Below, piece after piece: positions 9,965 to 20,705 of a stretch of DNA of 64,000 nucleotides. How positions within the stretch are numbered: position 1 is the stretch's first letter; each line of letters starts with the position of its first letter. The notes beneath the pieces were generated by a model that saw only the letters and a program-made list of their open reading frames with translations, was not told where the DNA came from and did no database searches. The position numbers and the translations under genes were made by a program. The DNA is taken from assembly GCA_013076295.1 (NCBI GenBank), contig RQOL01000139.1, positions 1,736,001 through 1,800,000 of the forward strand, given 5' to 3'. Source of the DNA: Sanderia malayensis (lineage: Eukaryota > Cnidaria > Scyphozoa > Semaeostomeae > Pelagiidae).

Positions 9965-9999
9965 TCTCATGGTAACCCGGATGAAACATGTGATTTGGC
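9965..9999 (-). repeat. DIRS inverted terminal repeat, right
   Basis: Complement of 5382-5416 with one mismatch at its outer base. It runs directly into YqaJ coding sequence on its right. Confidence 0.85.
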
Positions 10000-11206
10000 A
10001 GAATCTGTGTTGCTTCCAGGCATCATTGGATGATTGGCCACGGGTGGACTTTTCAATTTCAATAATCTGTGATGAGTCCAGAATCAAAAGAGACTGAGCA
10101 TAGAATTCCATCATGTTTTTAGAATCAGCACAAGATATATCATAATCATCAGTGAAGATTACAGGATCAGCGAGATTGGCAACAGATAATTCAACAAAGG
10201 ATTCTTCAAATGGAGAGTCGAATGCATCAACCACTTCGGCAACAATGGATGTATCATTTGAAGGCTGTATGTCAGGCATGGAATGAAAGGCAAAAAAACA
10301 ACTGTTGGGTATGGATGAAGCAAGGCTAATCTTTAACTTTTCAAAGCGTTCTTCGTGCAGTTGGCGATCTTTGGTTCTACGTGGGTCATGTTGATGGACT
10401 GGTTTCTTTACTAAAGTGTTATCACTTCCAAATTTTATTTTCTGGATTATTATCTGCTCAATAGAAGCAGGAGAAACTGAAGTTGAAGATGAAGGAACAT
10501 TCCAAGCAGATAGCTTAGAAGTACAAGAGACTGGCTGTGGGCAGCTTTGATAACCTTTTTGATTGAAATCTTCAAGTGCAAAAAGGACACCACCAACATG
10601 ATTACAGTTGCCAAAACAAGATAAACCAGAACCAGCAGGGCGTGTACAAGCTGCACAAGAAACATCACCAGAATCAGAAGACAAAACAATAATAACTTTA
10701 TACAAGACATTCTTCATTGACGCTTTCATACGCACATCAAAATATGTTGAACTTGCATCTTTTGCCACAGAGAACGATTTGATATAGCCTTCATAAAAGA
10801 ATTGGAAGGATTTCAGCTTGATATATGAAGTGCTCTTCAATTTAATATGCTTGAACTTCGTCATTCGGATCACAAGATAGTCGTACAGCTGGACGAAAGA
10901 AAAGATTGGTGTGCCTCTGAGATCAGATGCCCATGGTAAATGACTGCATCTATTTTTCATGATATCTGCATATTTGAAATACACGTCAATTGATGGAGGT
11001 GTTACAGAACATGAATTATCTTCCTCTTGCTTCTTTATCCGAGAAAGACTGGCATAGGCCATCAGAATGAGGTCCGCTTTTGAGCCCGAAATTTTATCTT
11101 TATAAGCAACTAAGATCACTTTCAATTCCTTCACAGTTAATTTCCTCAAATCACCCAGACAATTAACTAACTTATCTTCCGGTAACAGTGCTCTCAATTG
11201 ATCCAT
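9990..11206 (-). pseudogene. ISL2EU YqaJ protein, N-terminal half (SAP and SWIM domains)
   Basis: Open from the ATG at 11206 to about 9990. Residues 15-55 look like a SAP DNA-binding helix pair (LTVKELKVILVAYKDKISGS). Residues 184-212 form a SWIM-type zinc finger (C-x2-C ... C-x-H, then GGVLFALEDF). SAWNVPSSS and the pre-nuclease motif STRGQSSNDAW follow, after which YqaJ should begin. The frame then runs into DIRS sequence at about 9985. The nuclease domain is at 4616-5340. This half has no stop, so the gene may have decayed mostly after the DIRS insertion. Confidence 0.85.
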
Positions 11207-11285
11207 GTTTTTAAATAAAACAGGTAAATAAATCGAGCGAGAATTGATAGTTTGCGGTGTTCACTTCGGTAACTGCAGGCAAAGC

Positions 11286-11350
11286 TAAATCTACTACACC
11301 TATCACCTCGTTCTCAAATTTGCGTTGAAAATGAATTGTGCAAGGGGTCT
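11286..11350 (-). repeat. Right terminal inverted repeat of the ISL2EU element
   Basis: Complement of 1861-1932. It ends at GGGGTCT, and AT (11351-11352) begins the Ty3 flank. Confidence 0.85.
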
Positions 11351-11907
11351 ATTAGTATTTGGCCCACCTCGCAAAAACACTTTTAGAATTAGACCTGGGC
11401 CTACCCCTCAAGAACCCTCTAACACAGTTTGAATATAGCGAGTCGCTTAGAACCCATCTCAGTAGTTTCCAGGAAATAGCACAGCAAAATTTAGCTCGCA
11501 GCAGCCACGACCAGCAAAGCCAGGACCCTTCTCATGGTAATTGGACACCTCTTTCTCTGGATCAATCAGTCTGGTTACGCCGTCCTAAATCATGGAAATT
11601 TGGTGGGAGATGGGTCGGCCCATATGAGATAATCTGGAAGCAAGGGGTTAACTATAAGATACGCTCTAAGGATGGAAAGGATATGGCAGTCCACCATGAC
11701 AGCGTGAAATCCTGCGCTGTCCCATTTAAGCTCGGAGAACCATTTTGTCCCGTTCGTGAAACTGGTGAGATAGCTATATCCCCCAGGAATGTCAAAACTC
11801 AAGGAACTTTAGGGCGGGCACGAAACCTTCTACCCCAACAAAACCAGGATCGATTGAGGCCAAACATAAGACCCCTTGCGAGGTTTGGAGAGTACATAAC
11901 ACATTGA
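11351..11907 (+). pseudogene. Ty3/gypsy integrase C-terminal domain
   Basis: It starts VFGPPRK, completing the SPYE motif at 1851-1859. One extra A in the A-run near 11370 shifts the frame, after which TLLELDLGLPL through WKFGGRWVGPYEI and VHHDSVK is open to the stop at 11907. WxxRPKSWKFGGRWVGPY is the usual SH3-like/GPY part of Ty3-type integrases, which binds DNA during integration. About 60 further residues form a basic tail, with no chromodomain evident. Confidence 0.8.
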
Positions 11908-11919
11908 TTGCTTTATTCT

Positions 11920-12300
11920 AAAGAGGGGTGGGGTAACGAATTGATCTATTATTATTATAATAATCATCATTATTCCTATTATTGTGCAATTGTATAAAAC
12001 TTGAGAGTCATGTGCATCTGACAATGAGTCAAAGGCATGTGACTCTAACACACAGATGTATGCTGTTATCGTAAATTGACATTTAGATTGGTGATTTTGA
12101 GATACAAGTAAGGTTGTTGTATTTGCCTTTTCTATTCGGGTTCTGCCAAACCTGAATACATTACAGGTTGCAACTATGAAGATTTCAATGATTTCAACAT
12201 AAATCATCATGGACCTGGAACAACCTTGGAATGGAGATCGGCACTCCAGGCTTCCATACATCATGTGGTCAGGGAATGGATGGAAGTACCAGAATTTCAG
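11920..12300 (+). other. Polypurine tract and probable 3' LTR start
   Basis: AAAGAGGGGTGGGG at about 11921-11934 just after the integrase stop is a good polypurine tract, so the 3' LTR should begin near 11935. A TATAAAAC box-like site lies near 11994. The LTR end cannot be set, since the 5' LTR is outside the window. Confidence 0.45.
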
Positions 12301-13110
12301 TGATTTCTAATAAAATTCAATTCCTTTGCGTGTCCAATGAAGAGTAATCTTAGTGCAACTTAATCAACTATAATTAGAACCGATTGCTTAAAGTGTCCAC
12401 CGGCTAATTTGATCTGTATTTTTGGAATTTTATATTCTCTAATCGAAATTTCTAATCTAATCTAATCTAATTAATCTAAACATTATAGTACAGGCCCCAT
12501 TGTGGGTATTTCGTAGTAACGGTTAGTAGGTTAGTGTGTAAGTAAAATAAATGAATAAATAAATCAGTAATTAAATAAGTGAATAAAAAAATAAATAATC
12601 TAATTTCCAATTAAATGGGTCCAATTTTGTTTTCTGATATTCTATTCAATCGCAGCGCTTCTCTCCGTTGGGTTTAAATCGAGGTGTTTCTGCCACGCTC
12701 AGAAGTGCATGAACATTTGCATCACAGGAAAATGGACCTGGAACAACCTTCAAATGGTTTCCATGAATCATATGGTGGAGTCACCGATGGAAATCTGAGG
12801 ATCTGAATCATTTCAAATTAAATCATGGCAGAAAACAGGGACCTAGAACAACCTTGGGATGAGAATCGGGAATTCCATGAACCCGGTGCTCGGAAATAGA
12901 TGCAACTTTGAGCATTTCAATAATTTCAATTTAAGTCATCGTGGACCTGGAAGAACCTTGGAATGGAAATCGGGACTTGGGGTTTCCATGGATCGTGGGG
13001 TTGGGGAATGCTGGCAACTGTGAGGTTTTCAATTACTTCAAATAAAATTGTATTCCTTTGCGTGTTCGACGAAGAGTTATTTTATTGCAACTTAATTGAC
13101 TTTAATAAGA
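12200..13110 (+). repeat. Dispersed/tandem repeat with GGACCTGGAACAACCTTGG core
   Basis: The core recurs near 12211, 12733, 12838 and 12943, spaced about 105-110 bp in the last three, each followed by ATCGG, CCATG and a TTTCAA-rich stretch. Both ends share TTCCTTTGCGTGT (12322 and 13051) and a following block (GCTTAA.GTGTC..CCGGCT). This suggests duplicated copies of one non-coding element, with AT-rich simple sequence (12455-12605, TCTAA and AAATAAATG units) between. No gene seen. Confidence 0.65.
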
Positions 13111-13144
13111 ACCCATTGCTTAACGTGTCTGCCGGCTTTGATAA

Positions 13145-14352
13145 TCTAATATTACTATTCTACGTTGTCACGTGACAACGGCTCGACAGTTATCATGTGA
13201 CCCGTTTCGCCTTTTCCTGCAATTTGATTGGCTTTGGCAACTTCATGTGAACAGTGACACGTTTTTCGTTTTCATGCAAATTTGCCCTCGGCTGGCACCA
13301 GGTACTTTTGGAGAAGACGCAAGTTTTTGTTTTGTACACAAAAAGATGAGGTGGACACCTGTCAAAGTGTTTTAAGAGCGGAATTATCTTTGTAAAGAGC
13401 TGTTAATTGTTTGAAAGACCCCTGGAGAGTTGCAGGAAACAATGGAGAACACAGGTGATAGCTTTTTTTTTCTAATGAGATACTTGTAATTTTTGTGGTA
13501 GGTGACCGCCATTGTTGGTTCGGCATGCTAACAACGCTTAGGCCACGATCAAATTTTTGAATTGTTCCAGCCCTATTTGCACGACTTTCCCCATTTAAAT
13601 TTTTGACAAGTGTTATCTGATAACACAACTAAAATAATGTGTTGTTTTTTTTTCTGTTATTTTTTGTTATTTTGTTGTCTCTTTACGATTTCCAACAAAA
13701 TTGCCTTTCACTCAGGAAGGAGCAGTTTTTCAACCTACAGGCGTTGTTTTTGCATTTGCGAAAATTAAATTTTAGCCTGCCACAATTGATTATTTTTTAC
13801 CCAAACTCTTTTGATAATTATTCACCACCATATTATCTTCATGTTGGTGTTTTTTGAGTTCAACTGGATTACTATTTGTCACGCTAAATACTATTTTTAC
13901 TTGCTAAAGTTTTCTCAAAGGTTTTGCTTTTTGCACGGCTCCGAAATTTCATGAAAACAACTTCCACTAAATTGTCTCTAACAATTCAGTATTACTTATT
14001 TAAGAGATGAGACTATTTGCAACATGTTTGCTGTATCCTGAGCTATGTACTGATACATTTTTTTATGGGGAAGGAGTTGGAATTTTGGAGGATGGATTGA
14101 CTTTTCTGTGACAAATCTTTTTCTGCAAACTTTTTACACTGAAATTATCAATTTTCAGAACGGGTTTTCAGGGGCGCAGGGCGGTCGCTTGCCAGGGAGG
14201 AGAATCAATCTCCCCACTTTATGCGCTTTAGAAATGTTGCGTCATATGTGTGTTGGTATGTAGGTATCTATGTATGTATGTATGTATGTATGTATGTAGG
14301 TACTTATGTATGTATGCTCCGGGGAGGGAGCGAAACGACCATGCCTGGCTAG
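13145..14352 (+). mobile_element. Non-autonomous Helitron-like element
   Basis: 5' end A|TCTAATATTACTATTCTACG, followed by the palindrome GTCACGTGAC. 3' end GGGAGCGAAACGACCATGCC then TGGCTAG. The 3' end directly abuts the 5' TC of a second element. The interior holds the CGCCTTTTCCTGCAATTTGA block shared by the family and a TATG microsatellite (14262-14310). It encodes no Rep or helicase. Confidence 0.75.
14262..14310 (+). repeat. TATG/GTAT microsatellite inside a Helitron-like element
   Basis: About ten ATGT/TATG units, interrupted by GTAGGTA. Confidence 0.85.
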
Positions 14353-15029
14353 TCTAATTTCACTATTCTGCGCAGTCGCATGACAAGGGGTCGAAACTAA
14401 AGCAAAGCAATAAAGTCGAACTGAAACAGTAGGTCAAAGACTCAAAACGATGGAACGAAATGGCAAACAATAAGGCTTTTTTCAATGGGGTCACAAAAAG
14501 TTGAGACTTGCATAGAAAGGCTCGGTTTCTAGAGTAGACAAAAGTTATCCATTTTTGGAAGCCTATTTTAAACGAATTTTTGAGTTTTTCCATTAATTAT
14601 TTCACTAATTGTGCTATCACGAAAAAACGATGGTTTACACTGGCAAAACTTCCAAATTCGCGTCACGAAATCCATTTTCGAACAAAGTATTCGCTCTTCA
14701 TGTGACCCGTTTTGCCTTTTCTTGCAACTTTATTGGCTCTTTCGCAACTTCACATGAACAGTCACGAGCAAACTTGCATGATAACAAAAATGGAGGTATA
14801 GTAGGTATAGTAGGTATAAGATAGTATGTAGGTACAGTAGGTATAGTATGTTGGTATGGTATGTGGTATAGTAGGTATAGTATGTTGGTATAGTATGTAG
14901 GTATGTATGCATGTATGTATGTATGGGCATGAGCGGGAGCGAATGCAGCGCGTGAAGTGCGCCAACCAGTTTAAGCTTTTTTTACTTGACGGGTTGGGGC
15001 GAACGAGCGAAGCGAGTGATGACTCCTAG
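14353..15029 (+). mobile_element. Non-autonomous Helitron-like element, second of a tandem pair
   Basis: Starts TCTAATTTCACTATTCTGCG and ends GGGGCGAACGAGCGAAGCGA then GTGATGACTCCTAG, followed by T. The GCGCGTGAAGTGCGC hairpin lies about 70 bp from the 3' end. An internal GTAGGTATAGTATGTTGGTA microsatellite runs 14795-14930. The order (5' palindrome, conserved GC-rich blocks, microsatellite, hairpin, CTAG) matches the copies at 33402 and about 49580. Confidence 0.8.
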
Positions 15030-15131
15030 TGAAGAGATCAAATGCGACTATGCGAAATAAAACAAGACACAACTGAACATATACTAGAATGCAACGTCAT
15101 AAGGAGATTGCACAATGTGAAAGGAATATAA
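15030..15131 (+). pseudogene. LINE reverse-transcriptase tail, zinc-finger scrap
   Basis: The frame from 15042 gives RLCEIKQDTTEHILECNVIRR, resembling the C-terminal C..C.....T.EHIL.C finger of non-LTR retrotransposon ORF2. Upstream it is cut by the Helitron-like element, and a stop follows at 15129. 15132-15325 shows only AT-rich sequence of unknown origin. Confidence 0.45.
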
Positions 15132-15358
15132 AGAAAATATATCAATTCAGAAAAAATTTCCACACAAAGGAAAATAGTCAAAAGTGTTCAAGCAACGCAT
15201 TCATATAAGGAGAAAATGATATTAAAAAACGATGTCAAGACTTCGCTTTAAAATGATGGCCCCAGTCCTGATTGAAGCCTGCCGAGGCAGAGAGGGTCTG
15301 ATTAAAGAATCACAGAATCGCAGAAGAGAAGTATCACAGGAGCAAGACGCAGAAATCA

Positions 15359-16072
15359 GATGAGGCAGTATCGTCAGTATCAAGGACAGTACAACGAACA
15401 ACATCACCCTCCAGAGCCAGATCACGCCGATGCAGAGCTTGCAACCCTCAACGATCTTCAACAAATGCTACTCGAAAACAGTCAGCTAGAAGATCCTGAA
15501 TATCAGCCATTTCCAGCACAGTGTCCCCTTCCACAGATGCAGCCAATGGAGATGGACATGCAACCAGAACTTCCCATTCAGAATAAAGAGCTTCTAGCAG
15601 CAGAACAACCTGTAGACATTGAGATGCCAGATGCAGCCCCGGTACCAGATGAATATCAAATACCAGAACCCTTTGAAGATCAGCAAATGCAAGTTTTCAA
15701 CCCTGTCCTCGAGGACATTGAAGCTGAAAACCTCACCCCCTTCTCCCCATTACCATACCATCTGAACAAAAAGAACAAATGTATTCATTGTGGTCAAAAG
15801 TACTTCATAGAGGAATTTAACACAAAAAACAATACAACAAATGTTGCATGGGAGGTTTAATTGCTCTGGATCAAATTGAACCACCTCCAGTAAGTGTCAT
15901 GCATTTATACACTGGTGATACTGCCAAATCAAAATATTTCTTAAAGCACTTCTGCCAATACATCTCATTAATGGCTATGGCATCATGCAAGGCTAACATT
16001 GTACGTCATGCCAGAGCTGGACGACCAGTTATCACAATTCATGGACAGGCATATCACATGACAGATAATTGA
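15359..16072 (+). pseudogene. Helitron N-terminal exon: Gln/Pro-rich region and zinc motif
   Basis: Open from MRQYRQYQGQYNEQ to about 15840, rich in Gln, Glu and Pro, with a single ELPIQN unit where copy 1 has about twelve. Then a Cys pair motif (CIHCGQKYF), a frameshift near 15845, and GDTAKSKYFLKHFCQYISLM to the intron donor region at 16072. The conserved CC of copy 1 (NKCCMGG) is destroyed by the shift. Confidence 0.75.
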
Positions 16073-16168
16073 TACAATATGATTCATTATTAATATAACT
16101 TATTATTCGTTTATGCTGGCTACAGTTGAATTTTTATGACCCTAACTTATGATTTGCATCATTAACAG

Positions 16169-18192
16169 GTGTAACAGAAACAGACAGATCCAGAAAATAC
16201 ACAGAACTCTACATCATGGATATGAAGCAACCACTGCAGAAACGGCAAAACACTGCAAGAAAACGACATCTTGATTTGGACATTGTTGCACTTCTCCAGA
16301 ATAAATTAATGGCAGTCAATTGATTTGCACAACATTATCGAAGCATGGGTGAAATATTGGAGAAACAATGGGAGCAAGCTATTGCAAACAATCAGCCTGT
16401 TCCAACATTCAAAATTATCATAACACGTTGCCCACAACAAGATCACAGATACGAAAATCCCACTGCCAGAGAAATTGCAGCTATATACACAGTACAAAAT
16501 GGAGGTGCACCAAATCCTGTTGATAGAGAATTGCAAATTCAAACAAAACGCAGAGATCTTATGAAGATTTACACAAGCAGTCCAATTGCCGATCCTCTCA
16601 CATATTCATTGACATTCTTTCACCGTGACAGGGGTTACAGTTTGGACCTCACAACAGCACAACAATCGAGACCGTCATACCAGACTGACCCTCACTGAAT
16701 ACTACACATACAGAATCTAGGTCAGGGATGCATTCTCAACCATCCACATTGCATCACTGCTCTTTCAACAGTATCTGGTAGATGCGTATACAAAAGTAGA
16801 AGGCAATAAACTGCACTGGAGTGTGAACAATCAACGCCAGCTTTGTGTTGACACATACCGTGGCCCAATGGATCATCTCCAACGAAGAGCTGAAATCGAT
16901 AACCAGATCAGCCCATACATATTGATGTTGACCGTGTTACCATTCTACCCTCAACATTTCCAGGCAGCCAAAGAAACATGTATCAACACTTTCAAGATGC
17001 AATGACAATCGTAAGGAAGTATGGCAAGCCAGACATCTTCCTCACAATGACTGCCAATCCCAAATGGAAAAAGATAGAAGAAAACATTCATCCATATCAG
17101 ACGGCCAATGATCAACCAGACAATGTCACATGAGTATTTCAACTGAGACTCAAAGAACTACTCCAAGACATACTAGAAAACCACATTCTTGGACATGTTA
17201 CATCACATGTGTATGTCATAGAATTTCAGAAAAGAGGATAGTAGTATAGTGAAAAATATGGATGAAGTAGAGTGAAAAATATCAAGTACATTTTCAAATA
17301 TATGTAAAAAGGACATGATATGGCACATGTTGAAATTATTGAACAAAATCAACAGCAAGTACCTCAACACATTAAACACGATGAGGCACACCAATACATT
17401 AATGCAAGATATATTCGACCAAATGAAGCTGTCCATCGGCTTCTGCAGTTCCACATGCACCACAAAAGCCACATAGTCAAACGGCTTTCTGTTCATCTAC
17501 CATTTGAGCAACAAGTCATCTTTCATGACAATGATGATGAACAAAGGCTCAACAACATTGGTGACAGAACAAAACTTACAGCATGGATTGAACTCAGCCA
17601 GCAAGATCCAGCTGCAAGTCAGTACCTCTATCGTGAGATACCAGATCACTATGTCTTTCAAGAGCGTTCAAAAACATGGACAGCCAGACAACGAAGAACA
17701 ATGCCAATCATTGATAGAGTAAATCAAGTGCAGCCTAGACCTTGCGAGCAAAGATTCGCACCGAGACCGTTGCTTTGGCATAAATCAGGAGCTACGTCAT
17801 TTGAAGACCTTTGTACAGTATAAGGTCATCTATGTGATTCCTTCAAAGATGAAGCATTAGCTCTAGGGCTATTAGAAGATGATGCCGAAATCACAAGCTG
17901 TCTTGATGAAGCTGCCATCTTCCATATGCCTTCACAACTGAGACAGTTGTTTGCATCATTGCTACTCTTTCAAGTGACATCAGACATCAGAACTCTCTTC
18001 AACACCCTGAAAGAAGCATGGAGTGAAAACTTTGTCAGACGTGATAAACTCAACAATCCAGACAAAACCTTCCAAGACAGACACATCAATGTCTACATGA
18101 TATTGACAACAATTGGAAGGCTCATGGTTTGTCAATCACCAATTACGATCACCTTCCTCAGCAACTGGCCAACTTTGTCATTCCAGAACAAG
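16169..18192 (+). pseudogene. Helitron Rep (Helitron_like_N) remnant, HUH motif deleted
   Basis: An exon starts after ATTAACAG with GVTETDRSRKYTELYIMD. Recognisable stretches run through ARE(I)AAIYTVQNGGAPN, YSLDL, VYVIEFQKRG (about 17236). A deletion then removes the HUH motif and the two-tyrosine lead-in, resuming at HDMAHVEI (17315). Downstream sequence to PSQLRQLFASLLLFQ and LPQQLANF follows copy 1 with several stops. Without HUH it cannot nick DNA. Confidence 0.8.
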
Positions 18193-18286
18193 GTTATTTA
18201 CAATTTAATATCATGATATTCACTGCAATAGTTTACCCAAGAAATACTTCTATTCATACCAAATGAAACTGTTGTTCATGTTTTCA

Positions 18287-19560
18287 GAGGAAGATCACAT
18301 GGAGGTTGCTAATGAAAGAGAGCAAGGAGAACAAATGCGCTCTAAATTGAATCCAGAACAACAAGTGGTATACACAGCCATTATTCAAGCAACTGAGGCA
18401 CAATCAGTACAGAACTCTCACTTTCTCGATGGACCAGGTGGCGCAGGGAAAACATTTCTCTACAACACGTTGGTTAGCAACCTCAATGCTTCTGGACACA
18501 AAGTTCGGTGTATGGCTTGATCAGGAATTGCAGCTACACTGCTTATTGACGGCAGAGCATCACATTCACAATCGCAAATTCCAATACCATTGACGCTGGA
18601 ATCAACATGCAATGTCAACAGATAGAGCCAAAGAGCCCAACTTTTGCGTGAAACAACCCTGTTCATTTCATTTTTCATTTCATTTGAGCATTTCATTTCA
18701 TTTGTTCAAATGGGACGAGGCCTTAATGACACCAGCATTGGCATTACAAGCAGTTGACAGACTGCTTTGGGATGTCACACGAGTTGACAAGCCATTTGGT
18801 GGCAAATTCTTGTTACCTGGTAGAAATTTCAGACAGGTTCTACCTGTTGTTCCCAAGGCAGGAAGGTAGAAAATCGTTTCAGAGAGTCTTAAATCATATC
18901 AAATCAGTGATTTGTGGGCACAGTTTCAACAACATTGCCTGCACACAAACATGAGAGCTGTTCAGGATGAATCGTACAGAGAATCATGAGAATGGCCCTT
19001 AAGACTCGGCAACAAACAAGAACAACTGGACAATATCACTGGAAAATATCACTTTTCCACATCAAATATGCATATCTTCGCAAGAGGAAATGCTCAACTT
19101 CATATATGCCGCCAAACACACCACAGTCATACCTCATGCTGGATCCCGTAACAAGGTCAGAATGTTATTGTCTTACCCCAAAGAATGACTTTTCACACCA
19201 AATCAATGACATTATTCTGGAAAGACTACAAACTCCTGAAAGAACGTATTACAGCACAGACAGTGCCGTAAAAGAGGATCCAGATGAAGAAGCAGCATAT
19301 CCAATTGGGTTTATCAATCCAACTCCTAATGGATTGCTGTTACACCGACTTAAACTCAAAATATAATCTTCCTATGTAATAATTATATATACATGAAATG
19401 TACATTAAAGCCGACTTTCCTTCAGTAATTATAATAGTGTTATGCAATACATATTGTAATTTCCAACTCTCTTCATTTAAAGCTGGTGCAACAATCATTC
19501 TTCTGGGGAATCTAAATCCAAAGAAAGGTCTTTGCAATGTCACAAGACTGATTGTACACC
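18287..19560 (+). pseudogene. Helitron Pif1-like helicase remnant
   Basis: Begins EEDHMEVANEREQGEQMR, then LNPEQQVVYTAI and Walker A GPGGAGKT (18431-18454). A stop replaces Trp in the MAWSG motif at 18518. Walker B is WDEA with a preceding 40-bp TTTCATTT-type expansion (18660-18705). Later motifs are patchy. The last exon breaks off after CNVTRLIVHHLRS, so the C-terminal helicase motifs are gone. The splice donor after RLKLK has lost its G. Confidence 0.8.
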
Positions 19561-19721
19561 ATCTCCGATCTAGGTCCTGTGTAGCGCCTGTATCAAAAGA
19601 GATATACTTTGCCATGCTCTCCGATTTTGCCTGTGGGAGAGTGGCTTTCCTTTTCTCTGTGAAAACTGCAATCTGTCCATTGACAATAGTTGTTTTTGAC
19701 AAGAAATTGCATATAAGATAA

Positions 19722-20690
19722 ATATTATCCCTCTCTCATCCCAATAACTAACGATAAGTAATGTACTTTTAATTAAAAGGCTTATGCAGCCTAAAATTAC
19801 ATCTAGTTTATTATATTGGCGAGTTTTGTACCCATGGTTCCGAGAATCTGGCGGCTTTATTTATTTTCAAAACTACTCGGAGGTCTTCCCAGTAACGTGT
19901 ATATTTGCAACGCCTTATTGTTTTTCGAAATTCATTTTGGTTTTCGAGATATTTTGAATTTTTTAACTCGAAAATTCTTCGCCCTTTGTTTTCCCGTAAT
20001 GAGGCTATTCTCTTTCGTGTGAGAGGATGGAGTGTGTGCTGTTCTTTTGCCTTTTGTTGCGTGCGGGGGGCGTGTCGAGAGCTTGGACGCGTACTGAATC
20101 TTTCAATGAACAAAACGTGTTGTGCTCGGCGACCCCCTGACCATTACGGCGTCTGGATGATGTTATGTTTCTGGATAGATCGATCCTGCGTTGTTTTGCG
20201 TTTTTCGAAACAATGAAACCCTCTTACGTTTCGCACATATTCCTTTGCGTCCTTTGTTACTCTGGCATTTGATTGACGAGGGAGTTAACCCTTCCTTGGA
20301 AAATGTGCTTTGCTTAGCAACTCTGTTTGCTTTGAATCTGTGATTTTAATGTAATTTTGATTTGAAAGGCACGCAAATTTTATATTCGAAGCGCACACGA
20401 ATTTTGTTACTACGAAATTCATTGCTGTTGTTCAAGCAGATAGCCAAGGAAACTTTTCACTATTTCCACGCAAACAGTGGTAAGTACGTTTCCCTTTATT
20501 TCTACTCATTTATTAATCTGTAACTTCTGTTTTTGTCATTTGTCATTCTTTCCCGTCGTTTTTCAACGTTATATTTTTCTACATCATTTTCTATTTCTCA
20601 CAGATGCACTTTTTAGTACTGGATTGCGTTTTATGTTTTGTGTCTGCTTTTAGTTAATGTAATTTATGTTATCTCTTCTTTATAAATCGT
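19722..20690 (+). other. Probable 5' untranslated part of Helitron copy 3
   Basis: No coding frame recognised. It is more GC-rich than its surroundings around 20000-20200 and is followed by pyrimidine-rich sequence and an acceptor (TCTCACAG at 20698-20705). It may contain the promoter and a first non-coding exon, but this is inference. Confidence 0.35.
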
Positions 20691-20705
20691 TTTTTTGGTC
20701 TCACA

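Larger units (their letters stand above)
5341..9990 (-). mobile_element. DIRS-like tyrosine-recombinase retrotransposon
   Basis: Read on the minus strand the order is gag-like (9457-8379), RT (8478-7369), RNase H ORF (7372-6347) and tyrosine recombinase (6662-5493), the classic DIRS order with overlapping frames. There is no DDE integrase and there are no LTRs. Inverted terminal repeats are at 5382-5416 and 9965-9999. It sits inside the YqaJ gene of the ISL2EU element. TGATTTGGCAGAAT-like host sequence occurs on both sides (5319-5332 and 9991-10004), so the exact ends are uncertain by about 20-40 bp. Confidence 0.85.
1861..11350. mobile_element. ISL2EU-type DNA transposon (THAP transposase plus YqaJ)
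   Basis: About 65-70 bp terminal inverted repeats (CCCCTTGCACAATTCATTTT near each end) bound a 9.5 kb unit. AT at 1859-1860 and 11351-11352 is the target duplication, and removing the unit rejoins the host integrase in frame. Inside, a THAP-domain DDE transposase (+) converges with a YqaJ-like nuclease gene (-). This pair is the hallmark of the ISL2EU superfamily. The native length would be about 4.3 kb, because a DIRS-like retroelement and a Helitron-like element have inserted into it. Confidence 0.85.
1..12300 (+). mobile_element. Ty3/gypsy LTR retrotransposon remnant, interrupted
   Basis: Pieces in order on the + strand are gag zinc knuckles (235-339), retropepsin-like protease (1090-1662), the end of the integrase core (1692-1859), the integrase C-terminus (11351-11907), then a purine-rich tract and a probable 3' LTR. 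The 5' LTR is off the window. Reverse transcriptase and RNase H are missing between protease and integrase, so this copy was already internally deleted. The integrase halves are separated by a 9.5 kb DNA transposon whose precise removal rejoins the frame. The 3' boundary is approximate, because without the 5' LTR I cannot define the LTR by comparison. Confidence 0.85.
15326..19720 (+). mobile_element. Helitron copy 2, decayed
   Basis: Closely parallels the minus-strand Helitron at 36850-42615 over its whole coding region, with many stops, frameshifts and internal deletions. The 5' end is lost (homology starts at AGAGAAGTATCACAGG, 15326). The 3' part jumps at about 19560 from helicase sequence into the conserved 3' segment. 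Entries for the ORF1, Rep and helicase parts follow. Confidence 0.85.
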
